Below are positions 37,241 to 47,234 of a stretch of 64,000 nt of DNA, in pieces. Position numbers and translations under genes: made by a program. Position 1 is the first letter of the stretch. Each line of letters starts with the position of its first letter. Origin of the DNA: Sphaerochaeta sp. (GTDB lineage Bacteria > Spirochaetota > Spirochaetia > Sphaerochaetales > Sphaerochaetaceae); contig JAKVPA010000001.1 in the NCBI GenBank assembly GCA_022482495.1, positions 434,001 through 498,000 on the forward strand, in the 5' to 3' direction. The notes below the pieces were generated by a model, which worked only from the letters and a program-made list of their open reading frames with translations, was not told the origin of the DNA and searched no databases.

Positions 37241-38537
37241 TTACTTCAAAATGGCGTTTCCTTGATCCATGATGGCTTTCACGCCCTCATCCAGGCTGAC
37301 CCGCTTCATCAGGATAGCCATGGACTGGTCACGTACCATCTTCAGGAACTCACCAGCCTTCGGTGGATCCGGAGGATCAATGGCGCTGGAGTTGTCCGCC
37401 ACGTGTCCGACGTAGGCGAAGATCTCCTGGTTGACCTCATTGAGTTTGCCTGACATGTTCTCCCGGACTTTGGTGGCGACAGGAACGCCACGCTCGCCAA
37501 GCAAAATGTCGTTCATGGCGATGTCATTGGTGAATGCGCTGATGAATTTCGCCGCTTCATCCGGGTTCTTTGCCGAAGCAGGAATGGCGAAGAACATGGA
37601 TGCTTTGAGGAACGTGCCTTTCTTTACCGGGTTTTTGATCAACGGCAACAGCGCCAGCTTCAATGGACGGTTGGCACCCGCCTGATAGGCGACGAACTGG
37701 TTGGACCACAGCCACTCGACCCAACTGCGTCCTTTGGCGAACTCGGATTCGGCGGGCGTCGTGTTGACGAACGCGATCTCCGGGTCGATCAGGGCACCGG
37801 CATCCAACAGTCTGAGCTGAATGGCGTAGTACTCCTTCAGGACGGAAGGATCGGTAAAGCCGAGTCCGCTGCCATTGGGATTGTACGTGGCCGCTCCGCT
37901 CTGACGGATCAGGTTGTCGAAACCGACCTTCGGATCGGTGGCAAAGAACGGCATCGTCTTCACACCAGTCTTCTGGTAGATGGTCAGCGCGATCTTCTCA
38001 AAATCCTCCCACGTCCAGGTGGTGTCATCCGGCTCAGGAATGCCGGCGGCTTCAGCACGGCGGGATCATAGGTCAGACAGACCGCATTGGATCCCAAGGT
38101 TGACGCCGATACAGCTTCCCGTTCACCTTTCCTGATTCCAAGAACGATGGATTGACGTCAGACAGGTCGATCACTCCGCTCTTCACATAGTCATCCAGCG
38201 GTTTCAGCTGGTTGCGTTTGACCCACTGCAACATGTAAGCATAGTCGTGCTGCATCAGATCGGGCAACGAACCGGCAGCAGCCTGGGTGTTCATCTTGTC
38301 CCAGTAGCCGGACCATCCGGTGGTTTCCGTCTCAATCTTCACTTCCGGATGCTGTTGCATGTACAATTCCGCAGCTTTGATGGTACGCTCATCACGCGTG
38401 GGATTCCCCCACCATGCAAGCCGCATCGTCGTAGGCTCATCCGCCTTTTTCGCCGTGCTTTCACCCGAACCTTGGGCGAACACCGCAGTGGCAGCCAGCA
38501 ACAAGACCGACACCACAACACACCATTTTCTCTTCAT
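37241..38537 (-). CDS. Sugar ABC transporter substrate-binding protein, rhamnogalacturonan operon (two frameshifts)
   Basis: About 432 residues, SBP family 1. Signal peptide MKRKWCVVVSVLLLAATAVFA followed by QGSGES; then MRLAWWGNPTRDERT, the typical LYMQQHPEVKIETETTGWSGYWDKM, and C-terminal AAKFISAFTNDIA and GERGVPVATKV. Between 38053 and 38103 two single-base shifts interrupt the frame; the correct reading TLGSNAVCLTYDPAVLK bridges them. GGAGGA precedes the ATG at 38537, 13 bases after the GH28 gene. With the two permeases at 41.9-43.7 kb it forms an importer lacking its own ATPase, as is usual for MsmX-dependent systems. Confidence 0.87.
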
Positions 38538-38550
38538 AGTTCCTCCTATT

Positions 38551-39828
38551 TTAATGCGTATCCACGCATTGATTTCCTTGATACGGTATCTTTGCCCCAT
38601 CAATCCACACCTCCTCCATCGTACAGGAACCAACCCCTTTGATGGACAGATGGTGGGGATCGGCATGCTCCGTCTCCTCAAACCGGTCGTGGCGTGACAG
38701 GGACGCATCCCCTCCCTTGGCTGTGGTGATACGCACACGGCGTATCTCCAACCCTTCCACCACCGTCTGGGGAGGATCAGCCAAAATCACCCCGGGACTT
38801 TTCACGTCCGTCGCGGTGACATCCTGTACGACAAGCCCCCGGATGACAGAAGGCAACCCCTTTCCCAACACCTCATCCTGCCGGCTGATCCAAGGACGGA
38901 TGGAAAACACCCACCCGTCCTGCATGGTGATCTGTTCAAACCGAATTCGTTCAAACAACTGGTCGGTGTCCTCACGGAACTTGAACCGGACCAGCTGGTT
39001 TTCCCCGGTCACGTTCATGTCCCGGATGGTCACGTCGGAAACCCGGCACGCTTCGCTGCCGAAGGTCACCACACCATGCCCGAATCCCACGGTACATCGC
39101 TCGACGAGAATGTCGCTGGTAGGGGGATTGACCAGATGGGCGTCCGGTCCTTTTCCGCCTTTCAGGCAGATGCAGTCGTCATCCACACTGAAGGTGCAAT
39201 CACGGACCACCACATGACGCGACGCGTCAAGATCGATTCCATCGGTGGATGCTGCCCTGACCGGTCCATGCGGCGAGGTGACGGTAACTCCTTCCACCAC
39301 GACCTGCTCACAGTCGTACAGATGGATGTTCCAAAAGCCGGAATTCACCAGATGAACGTTCCGGATGGTGATGTTCCGTCCATGGGCGACATACAGCAAA
39401 CGGGGACGCGGGACATCATGGTTTACGAACGGTCTCCCCGCCTCGATGGCTTCTTCCCGCTTCTTCCAGAATTCCGCATAGAACGGAATCCCATTCCCGT
39501 CCAACGAACCCGTTCCGTCCAACACAAAGTGTTCCGCATCGATGACATTCAGGAGCGCGTCCGGCCATAGGGCGGTACGCCCTTCATACCGGGTTTCCCG
39601 TATCGGATAGTCCTTGATGTCCGCGCTTCCTTTCAACGTCCCATCAATAGTAAGGTTCACCCCATGGGGGACCATCAAGGCACCGGAGCAAAACGTGCCC
39701 TTGGGAACATACAACGTCCCGCCTCCCCCTGCCGCAAGGGAGTCAAACGCCTTCTGGATGGCATCCGTCTGTACCAGCGTGTCATCTGGTTGTATTCCGA
39801 AGCTGCACAGATCAAGCATCCGGTTCAT
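38551..39828 (-). CDS. Glycoside hydrolase family 28 (polygalacturonase/rhamnogalacturonase type)
   Basis: 425 residues forming a right-handed beta-helix. The GH28 catalytic motifs are all present: STDGIDLDAS, the paired Asp in SVDDDCICLKGG, the His in GFGHGVVTFGS and the substrate-binding RFKFRE. N-terminal block FDSLAAGGGGTLYVPKGTF is typical. No signal peptide, so it should act in the cytoplasm on imported oligosaccharides, probably releasing galacturonate from rhamnogalacturonan fragments. The ATG overlaps the stop of the GH105 gene (ATGA). Confidence 0.9.
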   Translation of the reverse strand: MNRMLDLCSFGIQPDDTLVQTDAIQKAFDSLAAGGGGTLYVPKGTFCSGALMVPHGVNLTIDGTLKGSADIKDYPIRETRYEGRTALWPDALLNVIDAEHFVLDGTGSLDGNGIPFYAEFWKKREEAIEAGRPFVNHDVPRPRLLYVAHGRNITIRNVHLVNSGFWNIHLYDCEQVVVEGVTVTSPHGPVRAASTDGIDLDASRHVVVRDCTFSVDDDCICLKGGKGPDAHLVNPPTSDILVERCTVGFGHGVVTFGSEACRVSDVTIRDMNVTGENQLVRFKFREDTDQLFERIRFEQITMQDGWVFSIRPWISRQDEVLGKGLPSVIRGLVVQDVTATDVKSPGVILADPPQTVVEGLEIRRVRITTAKGGDASLSRHDRFEETEHADPHHLSIKGVGSCTMEEVWIDGAKIPYQGNQCVDTH

Positions 39829-41882
39829 GCACGGCTCCTTTCCGCTTCGTCCAAGGCGATCAAAACGATGCCGATGCCATGGGTGTCATCAAGACGGGGA
39901 AGCAACCGATGCGCATAGTAGTCCGGCGAGAAGGAGAATTCCGACCCTCTGCACACGCCGTACAGGTGACCGTCGGTGTCAATGCAGCGGCTTTGCAACG
40001 CCGACACGGCATGTTCCGCCGCGCGAAGGTAGTGCGCATTATCCTCCAACCATCCGAAGCGGACGCCTCGGAAGTAGGATGCGGCAAACATCGCCGTACA
40101 ACTTGCCTCTTCATACGAATCCGGCATATCCAGCACCTGGTGCCACATGCCGTTCGCCCCTTGCACCTTCAGGAATCCCTGGGAAAGCGAACGGAACAGC
40201 CCAAGCAATGGGGTGTACTGAGGATGGCTTGGGGTGAGGTTCATCAACAGTTCGGACAGGCTGAACAGCACCCACCCGTTTCCCCGTCCCCAGGGAATTC
40301 CCGTGGCAAAACCACGTTTCAGGTCATAGACATGGGAAAACAACTGTTTCTCCGGCAGATACAACCGTTTGGCGAACCCCAGAAACTGACGGGCGGCGTC
40401 ATCCAACACGGAAAGATCATGGGTATAGGCCGCATACCGCACCAAAAACGGCACGGACATGTACAGGTCATCCGCCCACATCGTTCCATTGTGGAACGAA
40501 TGCATCTGGTCTTTCCGGTAGAAGGTTCCATCCTCCAGGCGCGCTTGATGATGCAGGATGTGCTCTGCAACGGCGTCCACCAAGGGAGCGTAGTCGGGAA
40601 GCTCATGATCCTTGGCGATCTCCAGCAAGGTGGAACAGAACGACCCGCAGTCGTCCAGGCTGTCCAGACTGGTCATCAGATGGTGCACCGCCGTCGCACC
40701 GCCCAGATGCGCCTTGTCCCACAGTGCGTAGCGATAGGTGGAGATGGAAGCTCCCAGGTGTGCGTTCAGATAGGCATGGATCCGGTCGGCGAATGAGGGA
40801 TCCTCCGAGCGGTACGCACGCTCCGTCATGCACAGCCCATACAACGTCACGCCCAGCGGATAATTCCAATGCCCGAACAGCGGGTTGTCGTTGTACATCC
40901 GCACCCAGCTCTCCGGCTGGTCAAGACGCCAGAACGACACCCCTTGGGTGGTTTCAAACACGTCATCCGTCCGGATGGACGCCAGTGCGGTGTCCAGGTC
41001 AGAAAAAGGTCCTGCGTAGCAGAACGCGAGGCTGCAGGGCCGGGTGAGCAATGCATTGGAACATTTGCCTTTCCCTTTGATGACAAAACCCCATCGCTCC
41101 CCTTTTCGGATTGAGGCGATCATCATCTGATGAGTTCCCTGGTCTACCATCGTGTGGTTGGGGACCGTGGCGCCATCCACCAACAGGGCATCCGCGCCAT
41201 TCACTTCCAGAGGTTCTGCTTCATGCGACGTATACGTGACCAGCGCGACAGCGCACTGGCCCTCTTTCGCCGTGGGAAACAACCGGCCAAAGACGTCCCC
41301 CGTTGGCCCTTCGTTCGTTTCACGTATCCATGGCAGGGAACGCAGCGCCATCGGCGAGAGATCATCCAGACGATGTTCCAGCGGTCGGGAGACCAAGAAG
41401 CCTTCTTCATCCTTCTTGGGAAGGAGGAAATAGTAGTCAAGTTTCCCTAGCCAAGTCCCGAATTCCCCTCCGAATCCCGCCACCGTTTTCTCAAAGCACA
41501 GCACAATGGAGTTGTTGCCTTTCTTCAGGGGAAGCGTGACGGAAATCGGTGTGGCGAACCGCTCCGCCTGGACAGAAACGGTAAGCAGTTTTCTGCCGTT
41601 CACATACAATTGGGCAGGACCATGGGGGATGAGCAACGCATCCTTTGGAGATCCGTCCACACTGGGAAGCCTCCCCCACAGGTAACAGACGCTGTGGAGA
41701 GGCGCATCCGGAAACCTTCGGGTGAGGTCCATGTCGTAGCGGTAATCCGGGCCACGCACGACCCCGGCCGTGGTGAACGGACGAAACGTGTACGGTTCCG
41801 GTGGGTTGGCATCCATGTACCGTGAGGCGATGATCTTGCGGGCATCCCCCCGCACCTGCCGAGCTTCTGGAAAGTATCGCAT
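39825..41882 (-). CDS. GH105-type unsaturated rhamnogalacturonyl hydrolase with N-terminal beta-sandwich domains
   Basis: 685 residues. Residues 1-330 are beta-rich modules (AQLYVNGRKLLTVSVQAERF, NNSIVLCFEKTVAGFGGEFG). Residues 335-685 are the (alpha/alpha)6 barrel of GH88/GH105: LWDKAHLGGAT, MWADDLYMSVPFLVRYA (catalytic Asp), IPWGRGNGWVLFSLSELL and EEASCTAMFAASYF. The YteR-like enzyme hydrates and splits unsaturated galacturonyl-rhamnose. The extra N-terminal half is unusual for YteR (about 370 residues). No signal peptide. AGGAAGG lies before the ATG. Confidence 0.85.
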   Translation of the reverse strand: MRYFPEARQVRGDARKIIASRYMDANPPEPYTFRPFTTAGVVRGPDYRYDMDLTRRFPDAPLHSVCYLWGRLPSVDGSPKDALLIPHGPAQLYVNGRKLLTVSVQAERFATPISVTLPLKKGNNSIVLCFEKTVAGFGGEFGTWLGKLDYYFLLPKKDEEGFLVSRPLEHRLDDLSPMALRSLPWIRETNEGPTGDVFGRLFPTAKEGQCAVALVTYTSHEAEPLEVNGADALLVDGATVPNHTMVDQGTHQMMIASIRKGERWGFVIKGKGKCSNALLTRPCSLAFCYAGPFSDLDTALASIRTDDVFETTQGVSFWRLDQPESWVRMYNDNPLFGHWNYPLGVTLYGLCMTERAYRSEDPSFADRIHAYLNAHLGASISTYRYALWDKAHLGGATAVHHLMTSLDSLDDCGSFCSTLLEIAKDHELPDYAPLVDAVAEHILHHQARLEDGTFYRKDQMHSFHNGTMWADDLYMSVPFLVRYAAYTHDLSVLDDAARQFLGFAKRLYLPEKQLFSHVYDLKRGFATGIPWGRGNGWVLFSLSELLMNLTPSHPQYTPLLGLFRSLSQGFLKVQGANGMWHQVLDMPDSYEEASCTAMFAASYFRGVRFGWLEDNAHYLRAAEHAVSALQSRCIDTDGHLYGVCRGSEFSFSPDYYAHRLLPRLDDTHGIGIVLIALDEAERSRA

Positions 41883-41891
41883 TTTTCCTTC

Positions 41892-42749
41892 CTAATTCTT
41901 CATGCCGGTGGTCACCAAGCCTTCGACGATGTATTTCTGGAATACCAGGAAGATCAAGATCACCGGGACAAGGGAAAGCGTTCCCATGGCGAACACGGCG
42001 GACCAGTCGGTGGAGGTCTGCGGATCGCTGAACATACGCAAAGCCAAGGAAACGGTGTACTGCTTCGGGTTGTTCAAGAAGAGCAACGGACCAAGGAAAT
42101 CATCCCATCTCCAGTAGAAACTGAAGATTGTACTGGTGATCACCGCCGGTTTGATCAACGGGAACAGGATTCTCCAGAAGACGCCAAACCGGTTGCATCC
42201 ATCAATCTTCGCCGAATCGTCCAGTTCGTACGGAATTTGCCGGATGAACTGGATCATCAGGAAGATGAAGAACGGCAGGCCGGCGAACTGCGGGATGATC
42301 AACGGTTTGAACGTATTCACCCATCCCATCTTTTGGAACAGAATGAACTGCGGCACCATGACGACCTGGTAGGGAAGCATCATCGTGACGAACATCAACG
42401 CATACCAGAAGTTCCTGCCTTTGAACGGAATCCTGCTGAATCCGTAGGCTACCAGGGAAGAAGCGAACACCGCTCCGAGGGTGCTGACGATCGTATAGAA
42501 GAACGAGTTCTTGAAAAACGTGGTGAACGTGATGGAATTGTTGAACTTCCATCCACGCACATAGTTATCCAAATGCCAGACCGTCGGCCAGAGGCGCGTG
42601 GTGTTGAAAATCTCCGTATTCGCCTTGAACGAGCTGAAGACCATCCAAAAGACGGGATACAGCATGAACCATCCCAGCAAAATGACAAAGCCGTGGAAGC
42701 AGATACGTCCTACAATGGTTTTTCCCATTCGTTTTGCGTGCGCGTTCAT
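41892..42749 (-). CDS. Sugar ABC transporter permease (MalG type)
   Basis: 285 residues, six membrane segments, with the EAA loop SAKIDGCNRFGVFWRILFPLIKPA at about 190-215. N-terminal GFVILLGWFMLYPVFWMVFSSFK and C-terminal FLVFQKYIVEGLVTTGMKN are typical. The ATG follows the TAA of the partner permease directly (TAAATG). Predicted substrate: rhamnogalacturonan-derived oligosaccharide, from context. Confidence 0.92.
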   Translation of the reverse strand: MNAHAKRMGKTIVGRICFHGFVILLGWFMLYPVFWMVFSSFKANTEIFNTTRLWPTVWHLDNYVRGWKFNNSITFTTFFKNSFFYTIVSTLGAVFASSLVAYGFSRIPFKGRNFWYALMFVTMMLPYQVVMVPQFILFQKMGWVNTFKPLIIPQFAGLPFFIFLMIQFIRQIPYELDDSAKIDGCNRFGVFWRILFPLIKPAVITSTIFSFYWRWDDFLGPLLFLNNPKQYTVSLALRMFSDPQTSTDWSAVFAMGTLSLVPVILIFLVFQKYIVEGLVTTGMKN

Positions 42750-43698
42750 TTATTTGCTCCCCTTGGATTCGTAGAACACCCAGCTGTCGCTGGTCTTGAA
42801 GATGATCCCGGTGAACACACCGATGATGATGACAAGCACCCATGCCATCGCGCTCGAGTAGCCCCATGTCAAAGTACTTGAACGCCTGTTGGTACAGGTA
42901 CAACGCATAGACCAACGTGGAGTTCAGCGGGTCTCCCGTTCCCCCCGAGACGACGAACGCCTGGGTGAAGACGGTGAAACCGTTGATCAACTGCATCACC
43001 AGGTTGAAGAAGATCACCGAGGTGATCTGCGGGAGGGTGATGTGGACGAACTGCATCCACCACCCTGCTCCATCAATCTCCGCCGCCTCATAGTACACTT
43101 TGGGGATCTGCCGCAGGCCTGCAAGGAAGATCAACATGGAAGAACCAAACTGCCAGACAGCCAGGAGAATCAGCGTCCAGATGGCGGTGGAAGGCCGTCC
43201 GATCCAGGAAATATTGCTCTGGATGCCCAGTTTGCCCAGAAACGCGTTGAATGCGCCGTCCGCCATGAACAGCCGACGCCACGTCACGGCGATGGCGATT
43301 GATCCGCCCACCACGGACGGGATGTAGTACGCCGCCTGATAGACCCGGATGATCCTGCTTCCCTTGTTGAACAGCAGCGCGACGAAAAACGCGAACACCA
43401 GTCGGAGTGGTACGGAAACAAACGCATAGTAGAACGTCACTTTCAGGGACTGCCAGAAGTTGGCGTCTCCGGCCATCTTGCGGAAGTTGGACAGGCCGGA
43501 GAACACTGGAGAGCCCAGGATGTCATAGTCACAGAACGCGTAGTACAGCGACAACAGCATCGGGATCAGCGAAAACAGCAGGAACCCGAGGAGCCATGGG
43601 CTGATGAACGCATACCCTGCGATGTTGTCCATCGAGTGGCTGCGCCGTTCGGAAAACGACGCAATCTTCGCTGAATGGTTGGAAAACAATTTCGGCAT
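42750..43698 (-). CDS. Sugar ABC transporter permease (MalF type; frameshift in a G run)
   Basis: About 316 residues. SPWLLGFLLFSLIPMLLSLYYAF, GSRIIRVYQAAYYIPSVVGG and the EAA loop AAEIDGAGWWMQFVHITLPQI identify the MalF-type subunit. Near 42863 the minus strand has GGGG where GGG would keep the frame; reading past it gives YSSAMAWVLVIIIGV...WVFYESKGSK and a TAA exactly before the next ATG. This is the clearest homopolymer error in the window. GGAG lies upstream of the start. Confidence 0.9.
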
Positions 43699-43710
43699 CA
43701 GGTTCTCTCC

Positions 43711-44505
43711 TTATAGGAATTCCGGGTTGAGCGTCACGCCGAAGGCATCGGCAAGCACCCTGAGGTCATCGTCGGTGATCGTATTGACGATCCCCACGCT
43801 CTTCGCCTTCAGGTAGATCTCCGCCGCCTTTTCGATGGTGTGCATCAGGCCGAACGCCTCGTCAAACGTCGCGCCGCTGGCGAACGCACCATGAAACGCC
43901 CAGACCACGGCGGGATACAGACGGATCAGCTTGGCCGTCGCTTCAGCAATCTCCGTACCACCGGGAACCATCCACGGCACCACGCCGATGCCCTGGGGGA
44001 ACACCACGGCGCATTCCGTCTCGCTCTTCCACAGGATCCGGGTCAACGTCCGGGCATCAGGGGGAATGCAATAGGTCAGCGCGGTGATGTTCGCAGGATG
44101 GGCATGGTAGATCACATGGCACTTCCCTCCGGTGGCCCGATACCGGACGGCATGGTTCAAAAGGTGGGTGGGAAGCTCAGAAGTGGGCCGCCCGCCGGAC
44201 AAGCCCCAAAGAATCTGGTATCCATCGCCGTCATCGTTGATGCGGATGATGCCGTAGCTGTGCTGCGGGTCGATGGAGACGTTGCGCATGAACCGTCCCG
44301 TCCCGGTGACCATGAAATAGACGCCGGCCACCTCTTTGATCGGCTTGGGAAGCTTGAACACCGGACCATCGGTGAACAGGCTCCACGCGTCCCGCACATC
44401 ATCATCACTCATCCGGTAGGACAGGTTCCCGCCGTTCCGCTCATGCCATCCCAGTGTCCACCCATCGGTGCACAACCGGCTGAAGCCTTCCATCGCCAAC
44501 GTCAT
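43711..44505 (-). CDS. rhaD: Rhamnulose-1-phosphate aldolase
   Basis: Zn-dependent class II aldolase cleaving L-rhamnulose 1-phosphate to dihydroxyacetone phosphate and L-lactaldehyde. 264 residues. The active region WTLGWHERNGGNLSYRM, the metal His pair in HVIYHAHPANITAL, FPQGIGVVPWMVPGG and WAFHGAFASGATFDEAF agree with RhaD. Start overlaps the rhaA stop by four bases. Confidence 0.95.
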   Translation of the reverse strand: MTLAMEGFSRLCTDGWTLGWHERNGGNLSYRMSDDDVRDAWSLFTDGPVFKLPKPIKEVAGVYFMVTGTGRFMRNVSIDPQHSYGIIRINDDGDGYQILWGLSGGRPTSELPTHLLNHAVRYRATGGKCHVIYHAHPANITALTYCIPPDARTLTRILWKSETECAVVFPQGIGVVPWMVPGGTEIAEATAKLIRLYPAVVWAFHGAFASGATFDEAFGLMHTIEKAAEIYLKAKSVGIVNTITDDDLRVLADAFGVTLNPEFL

Positions 44506-45749
44506 GATCCTCTCCTCCTCTGGACGTTTTTCTCATAGGCAGAGACTTTGTCCATCCATCCCATTCCCTTGTCCACCCCGTTCTGGTCAAGGAACTCATC
44601 CCAGACGGCGCCCATATCCAACGTCTTCATCTCCTCACCAAGGGCAAGCAGTTCGGTGAACCGGCAATCATCCTGCAGTTCCTTCATCTCATCCGAGGGT
44701 TGCAACAAGGCGTACAAAAGCGCCTTCTGCATGTTCCGCGTCCCGATGATCCAGGCGGCGATCCGGTTGATCGACGCGTCAAAGTAATCCAGGCCAATCA
44801 ACACCCGGTCGGTGGCATGATTGCGGACGATTTCCTTGGCGATCTCCTTCAGCTCATCGTCCAGGATCACCACATGGTCGCTGTCCCAGCGCACCGGTCG
44901 GGTCACATGGAGCGGCACATACTTGTTGAAGCAGAGCAACGCGGAAAGTTTCTCGCTGACCATCTCCGTCGGATGGAAGTGTCCGTTGTCCAATAGTTGG
45001 TAGACACCGGGATGGTGCGCCGCGTAGGCACCGTAGAACTCGTTGGAACCGACGGTGAACGACTCAAGCCCGATGCCGAACACCTTGGACTCCACACTGT
45101 CGATCACGCCGGGAAGCGGTTTGTCAAAAATCTTGTCCAGACTGTCCTTCAGCCGGAGGCGCGGCCCCAGCCGGTCGGCGGGAATATCCTTGTATCCATC
45201 GGGAATCCACAGGTTGCACAGGCTATAGTCCCCCAATTCCTTGGCGAACGACGAGGCGATGATCCTGCACCGCCGGGAATGCTCCACCCAGAATGCCCGA
45301 ACCCGGTCATCCGGACTGGAGAGGGTCAGGTTGTGCTGCACCATCGGATGGCTGAAGCAGGTCGGGTTGAAATCCAACCCCAGGTGCTGTTCCTTGGCGA
45401 ACTGCACCCACGCGGTGAAATGCTTTGGCTCGATGGCGTCGCGGTCCACTTCCTCATTGGTGACGAGGTAACTGGCATGGAGGTTCAGCCGCTTCTTTCC
45501 CCCGATCTCCGAGAGGGCCAATCTCAGGTCGTCCATCAGTTCCGATGGGGTGCGCGCCCTGCCTGGGTAGTTTCCCGTCGTCTGGATGCCGCCGGAGAGC
45601 GCCGTTCCGCCATGCTCGAACCCCATCACGTCATCGCCTTGCCAGCAATGCATCGAAATAGGAATGGAAGAAAGCGCCTTGAGCGCTTTGTCCGTATCCA
45701 CGCCGTATGCGGCGTACGCTTCTTTTGCCTGTTGATATCGATCCGTCAT
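44502..45749 (-). CDS. rhaA: L-rhamnose isomerase
   Basis: Interconverts L-rhamnose and L-rhamnulose. 415 residues, close to the usual 419. Diagnostic blocks: ISMHCWQGDDVMGFE, GGIQTTGNYPGRA, LHASYL, LGLDFNPTCFSHP, NLWIPDGYKDIPADRL, LLDNGHFHPTEMVSEK and GLDYFDASINRIAAWIIGTRN. The ATG follows AGGAGT. Confidence 0.97.
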   Translation of the reverse strand: MTDRYQQAKEAYAAYGVDTDKALKALSSIPISMHCWQGDDVMGFEHGGTALSGGIQTTGNYPGRARTPSELMDDLRLALSEIGGKKRLNLHASYLVTNEEVDRDAIEPKHFTAWVQFAKEQHLGLDFNPTCFSHPMVQHNLTLSSPDDRVRAFWVEHSRRCRIIASSFAKELGDYSLCNLWIPDGYKDIPADRLGPRLRLKDSLDKIFDKPLPGVIDSVESKVFGIGLESFTVGSNEFYGAYAAHHPGVYQLLDNGHFHPTEMVSEKLSALLCFNKYVPLHVTRPVRWDSDHVVILDDELKEIAKEIVRNHATDRVLIGLDYFDASINRIAAWIIGTRNMQKALLYALLQPSDEMKELQDDCRFTELLALGEEMKTLDMGAVWDEFLDQNGVDKGMGWMDKVSAYEKNVQRRRGS

Positions 45750-45758
45750 GTCTCACTC

Positions 45759-47132
45759 CTATAGGTCACAATCTTCACGGACCGGGACAGCACGTTTCCG
45801 TGCTTCCTGGATATCCGATAGTTCTCCTGATGCAAGCATCTGGGAAAGGAGGTTGCCATACCCCGTCCCTTCATCCGGACCGGCGGCCACTTCGCGTCCC
45901 GACGCGTTGGCCGTCAGCTGGCAAAGGAACCGGTCCTTGCTGCCTCCCCCGACGATGCAAATCTTCCGGAATTTTCGACCGGAAAGCCGTTCCAACTCGT
46001 CCAAGTTGCGGGCGTAGCCCTCGGCAAGGCTGTGGTAGACACATCCGGCAAGCTCCCCCAGACTCCGGGGGACCGGTTGTCCGCTCTCCCTGCAGGCAGC
46101 CTTCACTTCTTCGCTCATCGATTTTGGTGCCAGGAAACGGATGTTCTCCACATCCACACGGGATTTGATGTCCGCCGCTCTGGCCGCCTGTTCGATCGCG
46201 TCGAACGACGGTGCGTCTTCCTGTTCCTTCCGGATGGATTGGATCATCCACAAGCCCATCAGATTGCGCAGGAGCCGGATGGTTCCGTCGACTCCTCCTT
46301 CGTTGGTGAAATTGGCTTTCCTCGCCTGGTCGGTCAGGACGGGATGGTCCATCACGCACCCCAACAAGGACCAGGTACCACTGGAAAGGAAGGCACTCTG
46401 TTCGTCCAACGGACTGCCAAGCACGGCGCTTGCCGTATCATGGCTCGGGGCGGCGAGCACGGTGGCCTGGAATCCCAGCTTCCTGGATATCGGTTCGGAA
46501 AGCGGTCCGTAACTGTCCGTCGGATGGGAAAGGCGTCCAAACAGCCGCTGGGGCAGACCCAGGCGGGCGATCAAATCACGGTCCCAGCTTCCCGAAATGG
46601 CGTCGACCAAACCGGTGGTTGTGGCGTTGGTGTACTCCTGCCGCATCGTGCCGGTGAGAAGATAGGAAAGATAATCGGGAATCATCAGCAGGAACGCAGC
46701 CTGCTCCAACTGCTCCGGATGCTCCTGTTTCAGGGCAAGCAGTTGGTAAATCGTGTTGAACGGCAGGTGCTGGATTCCCGTGATCCGATACCGTTCTTCC
46801 TGGCTTACCGGGCAGAACACGCCATCGGTACGTTTGTCCCGGTAGGCGACGGCGTCCCCGATCCGTTTTCCATAGGCGTCCACCAGCACGAAATCCACGC
46901 CCCACGTGTCAATGGCGATGGTGTCGATCCGGCATCCCGCCTGCCTGGCCAATGCCAAGCCGGTGAGGATTTCCTGAAACAGGCGGTCGAGATCCCAGAC
47001 GAGGTGTCCGTCATGTTCGGACAAGCCATTGGGGAACCGATGGACAACGTGAGAGACGATTTTCCCTGAGTCCAAGTGGGCGCACAACATTTTGCCACTG
47101 GACGCCCCAATGTCGATGGTGCAGTGTTCCAT
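45759..47132 (-). CDS. rhaB: Rhamnulokinase
   Basis: ATP-dependent kinase making rhamnulose 1-phosphate. 457 residues of the FGGY family: CTIDIGASSGKMLCAHL (phosphate 1), ALARQAGCRIDTIAIDTWGVDFVLVD, VLAAPSHDTASAVLGSP, SSGTWSLLGC and ICIVGGGSKDRFLCQLTANASG. I chose the ATG at 47132 because GGAGG lies five bases upstream; a GTG at 47144 is also in frame. First gene of the 10-kb operon down to 37.2 kb. Confidence 0.96.
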   Translation of the reverse strand: MEHCTIDIGASSGKMLCAHLDSGKIVSHVVHRFPNGLSEHDGHLVWDLDRLFQEILTGLALARQAGCRIDTIAIDTWGVDFVLVDAYGKRIGDAVAYRDKRTDGVFCPVSQEERYRITGIQHLPFNTIYQLLALKQEHPEQLEQAAFLLMIPDYLSYLLTGTMRQEYTNATTTGLVDAISGSWDRDLIARLGLPQRLFGRLSHPTDSYGPLSEPISRKLGFQATVLAAPSHDTASAVLGSPLDEQSAFLSSGTWSLLGCVMDHPVLTDQARKANFTNEGGVDGTIRLLRNLMGLWMIQSIRKEQEDAPSFDAIEQAARAADIKSRVDVENIRFLAPKSMSEEVKAACRESGQPVPRSLGELAGCVYHSLAEGYARNLDELERLSGRKFRKICIVGGGSKDRFLCQLTANASGREVAAGPDEGTGYGNLLSQMLASGELSDIQEARKRAVPVREDCDL

Positions 47133-47200
47133 CCTTCCCTCCACTTGATACTATCGCCCGGAAATGGCAAGAACGCAATGAAGTTTTGTTTAGGTCATGA

Positions 47201-47228
47201 TTGATAAATTTTACGATTCTGCTATGCT
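47201..47228 (+). promoter_or_regulatory. Promoter of the AraC-type regulator gene
   Basis: TTGATA (47201-47206), 16 bases, TATGCT (47223-47228) with an upstream TGC. Six bases separate it from the ATG at 47235, and no Shine-Dalgarno is present. Confidence 0.5.
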
Positions 47229-47234
47229 TATGGT

